DNA from: Oscillospiraceae bacterium
GTDB taxonomy: Bacteria > Bacillota > Clostridia > Oscillospirales > Oscillospiraceae
DNA length: 64,000 bases
Direction of reading: 5' to 3'
Assembly (NCBI GenBank): GCA_902775355.1
Contig: CACYLY010000008.1
Location: 22,703 to 86,702 of the forward strand
Position 1 is the stretch's first letter. Each line of letters begins with the position of its first letter. Below, piece after piece: positions 16,085 through 26,200 of the stretch. The translations under genes were made by a program, and so were the position numbers. The notes beneath the pieces were generated by a model. It did not search any database, had not been told where the DNA came from, and worked only from the letters and a program-made list of their open reading frames with translations.

Positions 16085-17161
16085 CTATTCTCCCGCCAGC
16101 TCGCCGATCCGCCGCAGGATCTCCCCGTTGTAGGCGGCCAGATCGTCCGGGCGCTTTTCCGCCTTCTGGGCCGCGGCCAGGGCCGGGACCAGGTCCTCGT
16201 AGCCCTGCAGGCCCTCGTTGTACTGCTCCAGATTCTTCGCGCAGTAGAGGGGCAGACCCACGGCCATGGCCTCCATGATGTTCAGGGGCTGGCCCTCGTA
16301 GCGGGAGGTTGAGAGAAAGGCGTCCATCCGGGCCATGTAGCGGTAGGGATTGGGCTGGTTCCCCAGAAATGTGACCTTGTCCGCAAGGCCCAGTCTCTCC
16401 CGCTGCTCCTCCAGGGCCTGCCGGTCCGGCCCGTCCCCGATGATATACAGCCGCAGCCCGTCCCGCCGCTTCAGAGCCTCGGCAAAGGTGTCCAGCATGA
16501 TGTCATAGCCCTTCTGGTGGCAGAGCCGCCCCAGGGCAACGAAGTTCATGCAACTTTCGTCGATCTCCAGATCCGGGCATTCTTCCGCCATTTTCCGATG
16601 GATCTCCCCCACGTCGATATAGTTTTGAATGACGGTGAAGGGTTTATCCTCCACGCCGGACATAGCGCGGAAGGGCTCCTCCAGGGCCCCGGACACGGGC
16701 ACAAAGCCGTCGTAATACTTGAACTTGCCCTTGAAGGCATTCCAGAGCACCCGGTACTTCCATTCGTTCTGCAGTTTGATGCGCACGTCGTTGTGGATCC
16801 ACATGACCCGCTTTTTGGCCGGGACCGTCAGCGCCCCCACGGCGCAGGAGAACTGATAGGAGTTGAAGTCCACCGCCAGGTCGTATTCCACATTCGCCGG
16901 GAAGCATTCCCGGAATTTAGGATCGGTCTCCACCCGTTTTTTCCCGAGATCGAAGGGCAGGAAGGACCAGATCCTCGGCAGCGGCTTCAGATAGCGGATG
17001 TTCAGCTCCTTGGGGAAATCGTCGGTCCAGAACGCCGTTTTGTCAGAGAGATAGAGATCCGCCTGAAAGCGGGAATAGTCCAGATTCCGCAGCAGGTTCA
17101 CGATGGACTTCTGGATCCCGCCCACCCCCAGGTCGTTCTGAAAAAAAGCGATTCGTTTCAT
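16085..17161 (-). CDS. Family 4 glycosyltransferase
   Basis: GT-B-fold retaining transferase of 358 residues. The N-terminal loop is DLGVGGIQKSIVNLL, as in WaaG/CapM-like enzymes. The C-terminal nucleotide-sugar domain has FVALGRLCHQKGYD, LYIIGDGPDRQALE, VTFLGNQPNPYRYM and the E-x7-E-type segment SRYEGQPLNIMEAMA. The start ATG 17159-17161 is preceded by GGAGGAAAGCC. It lies downstream of the radical SAM pair on the same strand, with hairpin repeats in the 92-bp gap. Confidence 0.92.
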   Translation of the reverse strand: MKRIAFFQNDLGVGGIQKSIVNLLRNLDYSRFQADLYLSDKTAFWTDDFPKELNIRYLKPLPRIWSFLPFDLGKKRVETDPKFRECFPANVEYDLAVDFNSYQFSCAVGALTVPAKKRVMWIHNDVRIKLQNEWKYRVLWNAFKGKFKYYDGFVPVSGALEEPFRAMSGVEDKPFTVIQNYIDVGEIHRKMAEECPDLEIDESCMNFVALGRLCHQKGYDIMLDTFAEALKRRDGLRLYIIGDGPDRQALEEQRERLGLADKVTFLGNQPNPYRYMARMDAFLSTSRYEGQPLNIMEAMAVGLPLYCAKNLEQYNEGLQGYEDLVPALAAAQKAEKRPDDLAAYNGEILRRIGELAGE

Positions 17162-17169
17162 GGCTTTCC

Positions 17170-17245
17170 TCCGTAGGGACGAGCATCGCTCGTCCGCTTT
17201 GTTTGCAGCCGAGATCCCGGCCGAGCAATGCTCGGCCCTACGGCT
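17170..17245. repeat. Two GTAGGG-type palindromes
   Basis: GGACGAGCATCGCTCGTCC and GCCGAGCAATGCTCGGC with CCGTAGGG / CCCTACGG flanks, in opposite orientation. Confidence 0.8.
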
Positions 17246-17253
17246 TTTCGCCT

Positions 17254-17922
17254 TTACCGATATACCTGCATTGCCGCGTCGTAGGTCTCGATGCGGGTGA
17301 ATTTGGCAAAGTCCGGGGCCAGCTCCGGCCGCAGCTGCCGCAGGGCCTCCACCAGCAGCTCCGGGTTGATCGTCGGCTCCTGGGCGGAAAGGATTGTTGT
17401 TATGTCAACCTGTTTGTCCCCCGGCTCGAAGCGGATCTCCCGGATGCCCGGACGGATGTCCGTTTCCCCCAGGCCCCGCTTGGTCTTCTTGGTGATGACC
17501 ACCGGCGCGCCGGCGTAGAAGTCCTTGAGCCGCGCGGCCATCTCCCCGGTGTCTCGCCGGTCATATTCGAAGAAGCCCTCCACATGGAGCCACTTGAGCT
17601 CGGCGACCTTGCGGGTGAATCCGTAGGCCTCGGTGACCCGGATCCCCTCGGGCAGCACGGCGTTGAGCCGCTCCGGGAGCGCCGCCAGGTCCGGGGTCTC
17701 CTCGGCCTTCAGCTTGAAGTCCATGATCTCGCAGAGGCTCCCCGTCCCCACGGAGAGGGGCAGGGCGATGGCGATCTGGGGATGGGGATTGAAGCCCTCG
17801 GAGTATTTCAGCGGCAGGCCCGCCCGGTTGAAGGAGCGCTGCAGGGTCCGCATCAGGTCCAGGTGGGAGATGTACACCGCCCGCCCGGTCTTTTCAAAGC
17901 GCAGTCTCAGCTTATCGCTCAT
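17254..17922 (-). CDS. TIGR03936 family radical-SAM-linked protein
   Basis: A 222-residue DUF2344 protein without an iron-sulfur motif. Signatures are FEKTGRAVYISHLDLMRTLQRSF and the GFNPHPQIAIALPLSVG stretch. It always occurs next to, or fused to, the TIGR03960 radical SAM protein, and its stop/start region overlaps that gene by 11 bp here. The biochemical role is not established; a tRNA- or rRNA-modification role has been suggested for the pair. Confidence 0.92.
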   Translation of the reverse strand: MSDKLRLRFEKTGRAVYISHLDLMRTLQRSFNRAGLPLKYSEGFNPHPQIAIALPLSVGTGSLCEIMDFKLKAEETPDLAALPERLNAVLPEGIRVTEAYGFTRKVAELKWLHVEGFFEYDRRDTGEMAARLKDFYAGAPVVITKKTKRGLGETDIRPGIREIRFEPGDKQVDITTILSAQEPTINPELLVEALRQLRPELAPDFAKFTRIETYDAAMQVYR

Positions 17923-19753
17923 CGCAGGTGAACCCCCTTTCCAGGAGCCTGGCCGCCCCGCAGGCGGCGCATTGGTGCCGGCAGTCCGGCGAGAGCTCGG
18001 AGCGGTAGCACTTCTCCCGCTCGCTCCAGAGGTGGGCCTTGCGCACGCCCACGTCGATGTGATCCCAGGGCAGGACCTCGTCCTTCCCCGCCTCCCGGTG
18101 GGCGTAGAAGTCCACGTCCAGGCCGCATTTTGCAAAGGCGGCCATCCAGCGTTCAAAGGAGAAATAGTCCGTCCAGGCGTCCAGCCGTCCGCCCTGCCGC
18201 CAGACCTCCTCGATGGCGTCCGCCACCCGGCGGTCTCCCTTGGAGAGCACCGCCTCGATGAGGCTGGTCTCGGCGTCGTGCCAGTTGTAGGTCACGTTCT
18301 TGGCAGTGATGGAGGCGCGCAGCAGATTCACCCGCCGCAGATACTCCGGCAGGGGGATCTGGGCCTCCCACTGGAAGGGGCTCTGGGGCTTGGGGATGAA
18401 GCAGGAGGTGGACACGGTGATGCGCACCCCCCGGTTCTTGTTCTTGGCGTTCATGCGCCAGCAGTGGAGGATCTGGTTGGCCATCTCGGCGATGCCCAGG
18501 ATGTCCTCGTCGGTCTCGGTGGGCAGGCCCAGCATGTAATAGAGCTTCACCGTGTTCCAGCCGCCGGCGAAGGCGATGGAGCAGGTATGCAGCACGTCCT
18601 CCTCGGTGACGTTTTTGTTCACCGCGTCCCGCAGGCGCTGGCTGCCCCCCTCCACGGCGAAGGTCAGGCCGCTCTTGCGCACCTTCTGGATCCGCTCCAT
18701 GATCTCCATGGAGAAGTTGTCCGCCCGCAGGGAGGGCAGGGACAGGCCGATGCTCCTGGGCTCGCAGTATTCCAGCAGCCCGTCGCAGAGAGCGGGGAGC
18801 TGCCGGTAGTCGCTGGTGGAGAGGGAGAGGAGCGTCACCTCCTCGTCCCCGGTGTTTTCCAGGGCCTCGATGCCCTGGCGGATCAGGGTCTCGGGCTTCT
18901 TGGCCCGGAGAGGCCGGTACACGTGCCCCGCCTGGCAGAAGCGGCAGCCCCGGGGGCAGCCCCGGAAGAGCTCCAGGCTCACCCGGTCGTGGACCACCTC
19001 GGTGCTGGGCACGATGGGCCTCGTTGGGAAGGGCGCGGCGTCCAGATCGCTGACGATGGCCTTGGTGACCCGCTCCGGCGCTCCGTCTCTGGGCGTCACG
19101 GCGGCCACGGTGCCGTCGTCGTTATAGCTCACGTCGTAGAGGCTGGGGACGTAGACGCCCCGGATCCGGGCGGCCTGCACCAGAAACTCGTGCTTGCTCC
19201 AGCCCTCCAGCTTGGCCCGGTGCAGCAGGGTCAGCACCTGGTTGTCCGCCTCCTCCCCCTCGCCCACCACGAAGAGGTCGATGAAGGGGGCCATGGGCTC
19301 GGCGTTCACCGCCGCGGTGCCGCCGGCCCAGATGAGGGGCAGCAGGCCGGGCCGATCCGCCGTCCGCAGGGGGATGCCGGCCATGTCCAGCATGTCCAGC
19401 ACGGTGGTATAGGCCATCTCGTAGCCGATGGAGAAGGCCAGGGAGTCGAAGTCCCCGATCGGGTCGCCGCTCTCCAGGGCATAGAGGGGGATCCCGGCCT
19501 TTTTCATCTCCTCATACATGTCCCCCCAGGGGGCGAAGACCCGCTCGCACCACACAAAGGGCAGGCTGTTCATGGTCTCGTAGAGGATGCTCATGCCCAG
19601 GTTGGACATGCCGATCTCATAGGTGTCCGGGAAGCAGAAGGCCAGGCGCAGGTCCACCTCGTCCTTGTTCTTGATGATTTGATTGTATTCCCCGCCGGTA
19701 TAGCGGGCGGGCTTTTGCACCCGGGGCAGGATGCGTTCCAGTCGTTTGTCCAT
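17912..19753 (-). CDS. TIGR03960 family B12-binding-type radical SAM protein
   Basis: A 613-residue enzyme. The N-terminal part (about 1-230) is a cobalamin-binding-like domain with LAFCFPDTYEIGMSNLG. The radical SAM core follows with FRGCPRGCRFCQAG, the CxxxCxxC cluster motif, at about residue 267. I chose ATG 19751-19753 (MDKRLERILPRVQKPARY) with GGGGAGTG upstream, the start seen in homologues. A C-terminal cysteine set (CRHQCAACG) may bind a second cluster. The first gene of the pair has a good promoter at 19840-19868. Confidence 0.94.
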   Translation of the reverse strand: MDKRLERILPRVQKPARYTGGEYNQIIKNKDEVDLRLAFCFPDTYEIGMSNLGMSILYETMNSLPFVWCERVFAPWGDMYEEMKKAGIPLYALESGDPIGDFDSLAFSIGYEMAYTTVLDMLDMAGIPLRTADRPGLLPLIWAGGTAAVNAEPMAPFIDLFVVGEGEEADNQVLTLLHRAKLEGWSKHEFLVQAARIRGVYVPSLYDVSYNDDGTVAAVTPRDGAPERVTKAIVSDLDAAPFPTRPIVPSTEVVHDRVSLELFRGCPRGCRFCQAGHVYRPLRAKKPETLIRQGIEALENTGDEEVTLLSLSTSDYRQLPALCDGLLEYCEPRSIGLSLPSLRADNFSMEIMERIQKVRKSGLTFAVEGGSQRLRDAVNKNVTEEDVLHTCSIAFAGGWNTVKLYYMLGLPTETDEDILGIAEMANQILHCWRMNAKNKNRGVRITVSTSCFIPKPQSPFQWEAQIPLPEYLRRVNLLRASITAKNVTYNWHDAETSLIEAVLSKGDRRVADAIEEVWRQGGRLDAWTDYFSFERWMAAFAKCGLDVDFYAHREAGKDEVLPWDHIDVGVRKAHLWSEREKCYRSELSPDCRHQCAACGAARLLERGFTCDER

Positions 19754-19839
19754 GGCACACTCCCCTGTTTGGTGAAAATAAAGGCTCCGCATAGTAACGT
19801 TTTCGTTACCAATAAGCGTGAGTTTGCGTTACTACTCGC

Positions 19840-19868
19840 ATTCTACCCCATCCCGCGCCGTTTTACAA
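19840..19868 (-). promoter_or_regulatory. Promoter of the radical SAM pair
   Basis: Minus strand: -35 TTGTAA (19863-19868), 17-bp spacer, -10 TAGAAT (19840-19845). A GTAACG-TTTT-CGTTAC hairpin lies downstream in the leader. Confidence 0.6.
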
Positions 19869-19894
19869 GTCTCGGTTCAGCCGCCGGACAGGGC

Positions 19895-20160
19895 TTTCTC
19901 CCCGTATCGCCGAGCATCGCTCGGCGTGGCCCCGTCCCCCGCTTTGCCTTCCCCTCAAAGGGAAGCCTTGGCGCGCCCGCCGATGCGCAACGCGCCCGCA
20001 GCGCCGAGCATCGCTCGGCGAAAACGGAACGAATCGGCGGGACGAAGGAACGCCGAGCGATGCTCGGCGATACGAGGCCTTGTTCCGCAACACAAGATGC
20101 ACGGCGCTGCGGGGAAAGATCTTTTGGCTTCGCTTCGCTCAAGATGACAGGGTCCCCAGC
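19895..20160. repeat. Palindromic repeats upstream of the LRR gene
   Basis: CGCCGAGCATCGCTCGGCG near 19904 and 20000, and CGCCGAGCGATGCTCGGCG near 20050. A GGAAAGATC...CAAGATGACAG unit follows at 20114-20152, in the same family as those at 12827 and 44455. No gene is seen from 19754 to 20299. The last 90 bp are AT-rich and probably carry the LRR gene promoter. Confidence 0.8.
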
Positions 20161-20299
20161 CCTCGCTCGCGCCGTTTTTGTTTCCAAATTGTCATTATTC
20201 TCTCTGGACATAGGAACGATTCTATGATACACTTATATTGGATTTGTATAAATACATATAGGTAGATATGTCTAACATCTGACGAAGGAGGAAACGAGC

Positions 20300-23200
20300 A
20301 TGAAGCGCATGAATCGTCTGTTGAGTATTCTCCTGGTCCTGGTGTTCCTGGCGAGCCTGTTCCCGACCGCGGCCCTGGCCGAGGAGCCGGAGGAACCGGC
20401 CCCCGCCGAGGAGCCCGGGATCGAGGAGCCCGCCCCTGCTGAGGAGCCCGGAGAGGACCCGGAACCCATCGAGGAGCCCGAGGAGGAGCCGGAACCCCTG
20501 ACGCCCCTGGAGGGCGAGGACCCGGAGGCCCTGCCCCAGCCGGGAGACGAGCCCCAGGAGATCATCGCCTCCGGGCAGCTCACACAGACTATTTCCTGGT
20601 CTGTGGAGAGCAGCAGCGGCGGCACGACCCTGTACATCAGCGCTGCCAACACCACCTACGAGAACGTCGATCTCAGCGAGGGCGGCGCGGCCCCCTGGTA
20701 CGAATACCGGAGCCAGATCCACACCGTGCAAGTGGGCTCGGGCATCACCCGCATCGGCAACTACTGGTTCTACGGGATGGGAGCCAACGAATTCAAGTTC
20801 GCCGACTCCGTGTACGAGATCGGCGACCACGCCTTTGAGGGCTGCTCGGGTCTGGGCAAGACCCAGAATTTCGGCGAGCTGGGCGGCATCCTGCCCAAGA
20901 ACCTCGAGAAGATCGGCTCCTACGCTTTCAAGGACTGCACCGGGCTTGTGGCCGCCTATAATTTTCCCGGCACCCTGACCAGTCTGGACGTGGGCGCCTT
21001 CTACGGCTGCACGAACCTGACCACGGCTTATGTCCCCGCCGCCGTGGGCTCGGTCCCCATGAGCTGCTTTGAAAACTGCACCAAGCTGTACGCGGTGGCG
21101 CTGCCCGAGGGCCTGACCAGGATCTGGAGCTCCGCCTTCAAGAATTCCGGTCTGCAGTCCCTGTACACGCCGTCTACCATGCAGTACGTGATGGCCAATG
21201 CCTGCGAGGGCTGCGGGGATCTGCAGTACGCCGTCTTCAACGAGGGCCTGCGCTCCATCGGCGGCAGCGCCTTCAAGGACTGCGCCAAGCTGAAGAACGT
21301 GGAGCTCTATGGCCCTGCCGGCATGTGGGGGTTCAGCATCGGAAATGACGCCTTCAAGAACTGCCCCAAGATTGAAAGCGTGGACTTTCACGGCAAGCTG
21401 AGCGAGTGGGTCCACCTGATGCTGCCCAATATCGGCGAGGGCAACGAAGACCTGCTGAACGCCCAGCTGAACTGCGAGCCTGACGGGATGTGCGGCGAAA
21501 ATCTGACCTGGTATTTTGACGAAAGCGACAACACCCTGTACATCAGCGGCACCGGCGAGATGTATACGAACTGGGGCATGTCCAACCGTCCCTGGGAGGA
21601 TCACAAGGACGCGATCGAGAACGTCCGCATCGGCATGGGCTGCACCTCTATCGGAGACTTCGCCTTCTACGGGATCACGATCCAGAACCTGTACCTGCCC
21701 AACACCCTGACCCAGATCAGGCGCTACGCCTTCAACAACAGTCTGAGCACGGGCAGCGATCTGTTCTTCGAGGGCACCAAGGCGGAATATGACGCCATCG
21801 ACGTGGATGCGACCTGCGTGCTGCAGCTGAGCTGGCCGACCAAGCACTACGAGGCCATCGACCGGGGCAAGTGCGGCGATTACATGAACTGGGTCTTTGA
21901 CGGCGAGACCCTTTACATCTCCGGTCCCAACAGCGGCGTCATGTGGGACTTTGACACCGCCGGGGAGCAGCCCTGGTACGCCTACCGGGATGAAGTCAAG
22001 AAGGTACAGTTTTCCTCCGGCTTCTACGGCTATGTGGGCGACAACGCTTTCTGCGGCTTCTCGGCCCTGGAGACGGTGGACCTGGCCGCCGGCCCCCACA
22101 CTCTGGGCGACTACGCCTTTTACGGCTGCACCAATCTGAGCAGCATCTATCTGCAGAAGGACTACATCCAGCGCATCGGCCGCTACTGCTTTGCCTGCTG
22201 CACCAGCCTGACGTCCGTTACGACCTCGCCCTACATGCTGGAGCTGGGCGACTACGCCTTCTACGGCTGCACCTCTCTGACGGGTTTCGTATGCAACAGC
22301 GGGGATTCCAGCCTGTATATCCGTACCCTTCCCGATCATTTCCTGGAGGGCTGCACGGCCCTGACCCATGTGAGCATCCCCTATATCACCGGCATTGGGG
22401 AGAACTGCTTTGCGGGCTGCACGTCTTTGCCCGAGGTCAGCCTGCCCCGGGTCAAGACCATCGGCAACGGCGCCTTTTATAACTGCAGCGCCCTGTCCGT
22501 CATCGGCACCCCCGCCCTCACCGCCATCGGGGACGAGGCCTTTGCAAGATGCACGGCTCTGCACACCGTCTACTTCCCCACCACGCTGCAGACCCTGGGA
22601 GAGGCGGCCTTCAGCGGAAGCGGCCTGAACGGCGCGCTGAGCCTGCCCGACGGGATGACCGAGATCGCCTCCTTCGCCTTTTCCGACACCGCCATCACCT
22701 CCGTCACCATCCCCACCAGCGTACTCACCGTGCGGGAGGGCGCCTTCTCCGCCTGCCATTCTCTGGCGGACGTGTACTATGACGGGGCCCAGGCCATGTG
22801 GGACCGGATCACCATCGAGGACTCCAACGAGCCCCTGCTGGAGGCGGAGCTGCATCTGAACCCCAGCAGCGGCGAGCTCGGCGAGAATATCTCCTGGTCC
22901 CTGAGCAGCGACGGGGTGCTGACCATCTCCGGCACCGGCAGCATGGACGACTTTGCCTCGGCCGCGGAGCGGCCCTGGCATACCTCCGCCGACGCCATCC
23001 ACACCGTCCGGGTGCTGCCGGGCGTGACCACCGTCGCAAAATACAGCTTTAAAGATTTGACCAACCTCACCACCGTGGAGCTGGCGGATTCCGTCACTGC
23101 CATCTACGACTACGCCTTCACCAACTGCAATTCGCTGACCGAGCTGGAGCTCCCGCCCCGTCTGTGGTGCATCGGCAACTTCTGCTTCCAAAACTGCATC

Positions 23201-26200
23201 TCCCTGACCGGGATCCAGATGCCGGACACCGTCACCTTCCTCGGCGTCTATGCCTTTGGATACTGCAGGTCGCTTCAGACTGCCAACGTCTCCCCGAACC
23301 TCAGAGACAGCAACCTCACCGCCAGGGCCTTTGAGGGCTGCTCGAAGCTGGAGAGCATCGACATTCCCGAGGGCATACAGACCATCGGACTCTACGCCTT
23401 TAACGGCTGCTCCCGTCTGACGGTCGTATATCTGCCCAGCAGCCTGCTCCCCGCGTCCGGTGACACCTATACTGTGGACCACGACGCCTTCAACGGCTGC
23501 ACCGCCCTCACCGATGTGTACTACAACGGCACACTGACCGAGTGGAAGGCTCTGAACGTCAATGAGACCGGCAACGAGCCCCTGGCAGCCGCGCTGCTCC
23601 ATGTTCTGCCGGAAACCGGCAGCTTCGGCGAGGGCCTCACCTGGGCCTATGAAGACGGCATTCTGACCATCAGCGGCAGCGGCCCCATGCCCAACTACGC
23701 CGAACCCACCCAGCAGCCCTGGTTCGACTACGAGGACATGATCCTCCACGTCCGGGTGCTGGACGGCGTCACCACCGCCGGCGACTACGCCTTCTTCGGC
23801 TTCAACCGCCTGCAGACCATGGAGCTGGCCGACAGCGTGACGTTCATCGGCTACCGCAGCTTCGCCTTCTGCCCCCAGATCGAGAGCCTGGAGCTCCCGG
23901 CGAACCTGGTGACCATCGGCCTGAGCGCCTTTGAGGGCTGCTCCGGCTTCCCCGGCCAGAACGTGGTGCTGCCGGAAACCGTGAAGAACATCAGCGACAA
24001 GGCCTTTATGGGCTGCGGCTTCGACTCCGTGACCCTGCCCGCCTCCCTGGAGCTTCTGGGCAACGGCGTCTTCCAGAGCTGCCCGAACCTGCTGTTCGCC
24101 GACTTCGCCGAGGGCTGCAGCCTGACGGCGATCCCCGAGGACAGCTTCCGGGACTGCCCCAATTTCATGCTGGCAGATGTACCGGAGGGCATTACCACCA
24201 TTGGGAAGAACGCCTTCCGCAACGACCCGAACCTGGAACTGGCGAGGCTCCCCGCCTCTCTCACCCTGGTGAAGCAGTACGCCTTCTACGGCTGCTCCGG
24301 TCTGACGCAGGTCTCCTACGGCGGCACCCTGGACGAATGGAACGCCATCACCATCGAGAGCTACAACCAGCCGCTTCTGAACGCGACCCTGATCTACGTC
24401 CCCTACCGGGGCCAGCTCTGTGCCGACATCTGGTGGTGGATCAACTCCGAGGGCGAGCTCATCGTCCAGGGCACAGGCTCCATGCCCGACTTCGCCTCTG
24501 CCTATGGCCAGCCCTGGTATGAGTACCGGGAGCAGATCACCGGCATCATAGTCTCGGGTGTGGACTACATCGGCGACTATGCCTTCGCGGAGCTGTCCAA
24601 GGTCACCCAGGTATGGAAGAGCAACAGCATCACCGCCATCGGCGACCATGCCTTTGAAAAATGCAGCAGCCTGCTCAACTTCAACTGCCCGGACTCTCTG
24701 GAGAGCATCGGCGACAAGGCCTTCTACCGCTGCACCGCGCTGGAGAGCGTGAACTTCAACGGTCAGTTGGCCGACATCGGCGAGCGCGCCTTTGACAGCT
24801 GCCGCAGCCTCACCGACCTGAGCCTGCCCGCCTCCCTCTTGTACGGCGGCGTCGGCAAATCCGCCTTCTCCGGCTGCGAGAGCCTGCAGTTCCTGCAGAT
24901 CGAAGGGCTTGAGGAGATCCCCTCCGGCGCCTTCTACCACTGCGACGCGCTGGAGAGCGTGTCCCTCCCCCGGAGCCTGACCTCCGTGGGCGTGGGCGCC
25001 TTCAGCTGCTGCGACGCGCTGCTGGACGTGTGGTACGAGGGGCGGATGGTCGAGTGGAATCAGATCGACATCGGGGCGAACAACGAGCCGCTGCTGAACG
25101 CCAACCTCCACTGCGCGCCCAATGGGGGCGTGCTGGCCAACGGCCTGATCTGGAGCTGGCAGAACGGCGTGCTCACCGTCTCCGGCAACGCGCCCATGCC
25201 CGACTTTGCAAACAACTGGGAAACCCCCTGGTACGGGCTGGAGCCTTACACCACCGCCATCGTCATCGAGGAGGGCGTCAAATCTGTGGGCAAGAGCGCC
25301 TTCGTGACCTTCACCGAGGTCACGGAGCTCAATCTGCCCGAGGGCCTCACGGAGATCGGGAAATACGCCTTCGACCACTGCAGCGGTCTGGAGAGCGTGA
25401 CCCTGCCCGCGAGCCTGGTCTCTGTGGATCTGGCCGCCTTCGGTCACTGCACGGCCCTGGCCGACGTGTGGTACCGCGGCACGCCCTACGCCTGGGAGAT
25501 GGAGCTGGCCGTCGCGGGCTACAACGAGCCGCTGAATAACGCCACGCTCCATTACACCATGGAGGGCGTTCCCATCGACGCCGAGCACTTCCCCTGCGAC
25601 GCCTTCTGCGCCTATGTGCGCGACGAGTTCGATCCCGACAGCAACTGGCTCCTGACGCCCGATGAGATCGGCGAGGCCTGCACTGTCGACGTCACCGGCG
25701 ACGACTTCACCTCCCTGCAGGGGATCGAATACCTGACGGAGCTGGAGGAGCTCTACTGCTACGGCTGCAATCTGACGGAGCTGGACGTGTCTTCCCTGGA
25801 GCACCTCTATTACGTGGACTGCGACGCGAACCAGCTGACCGCCGACACGCTCCGCCTGCCCGCGGGCCTGACCATTCTGATCTGCTCCGGCAACGGCGGC
25901 TTGAAGAGCCTGGATCTCAGCGGACTTCCCCATCTGTCCGATCTGAGCTGCGACGAGACCGGCCTGACCGAGCTGGATCTCTCCGCGAACCCCGATCTGA
26001 GATACCTGTACTGCCAGAAAAACGAGCTGACCAGCCTGGATGTGAGCGGCAACACGAAGCTGGCGATCCTGGTTTGCGCCGACAACCCGCTGACCGAGCT
26101 GAACCTGGGCGAGAGCGAGAACCTGGGCGTCCTGGACTGCTATCAAACGGATCTGACCAGACTGGATATCACCGGCTGCCCCATCCTGCTGAACGCCTAT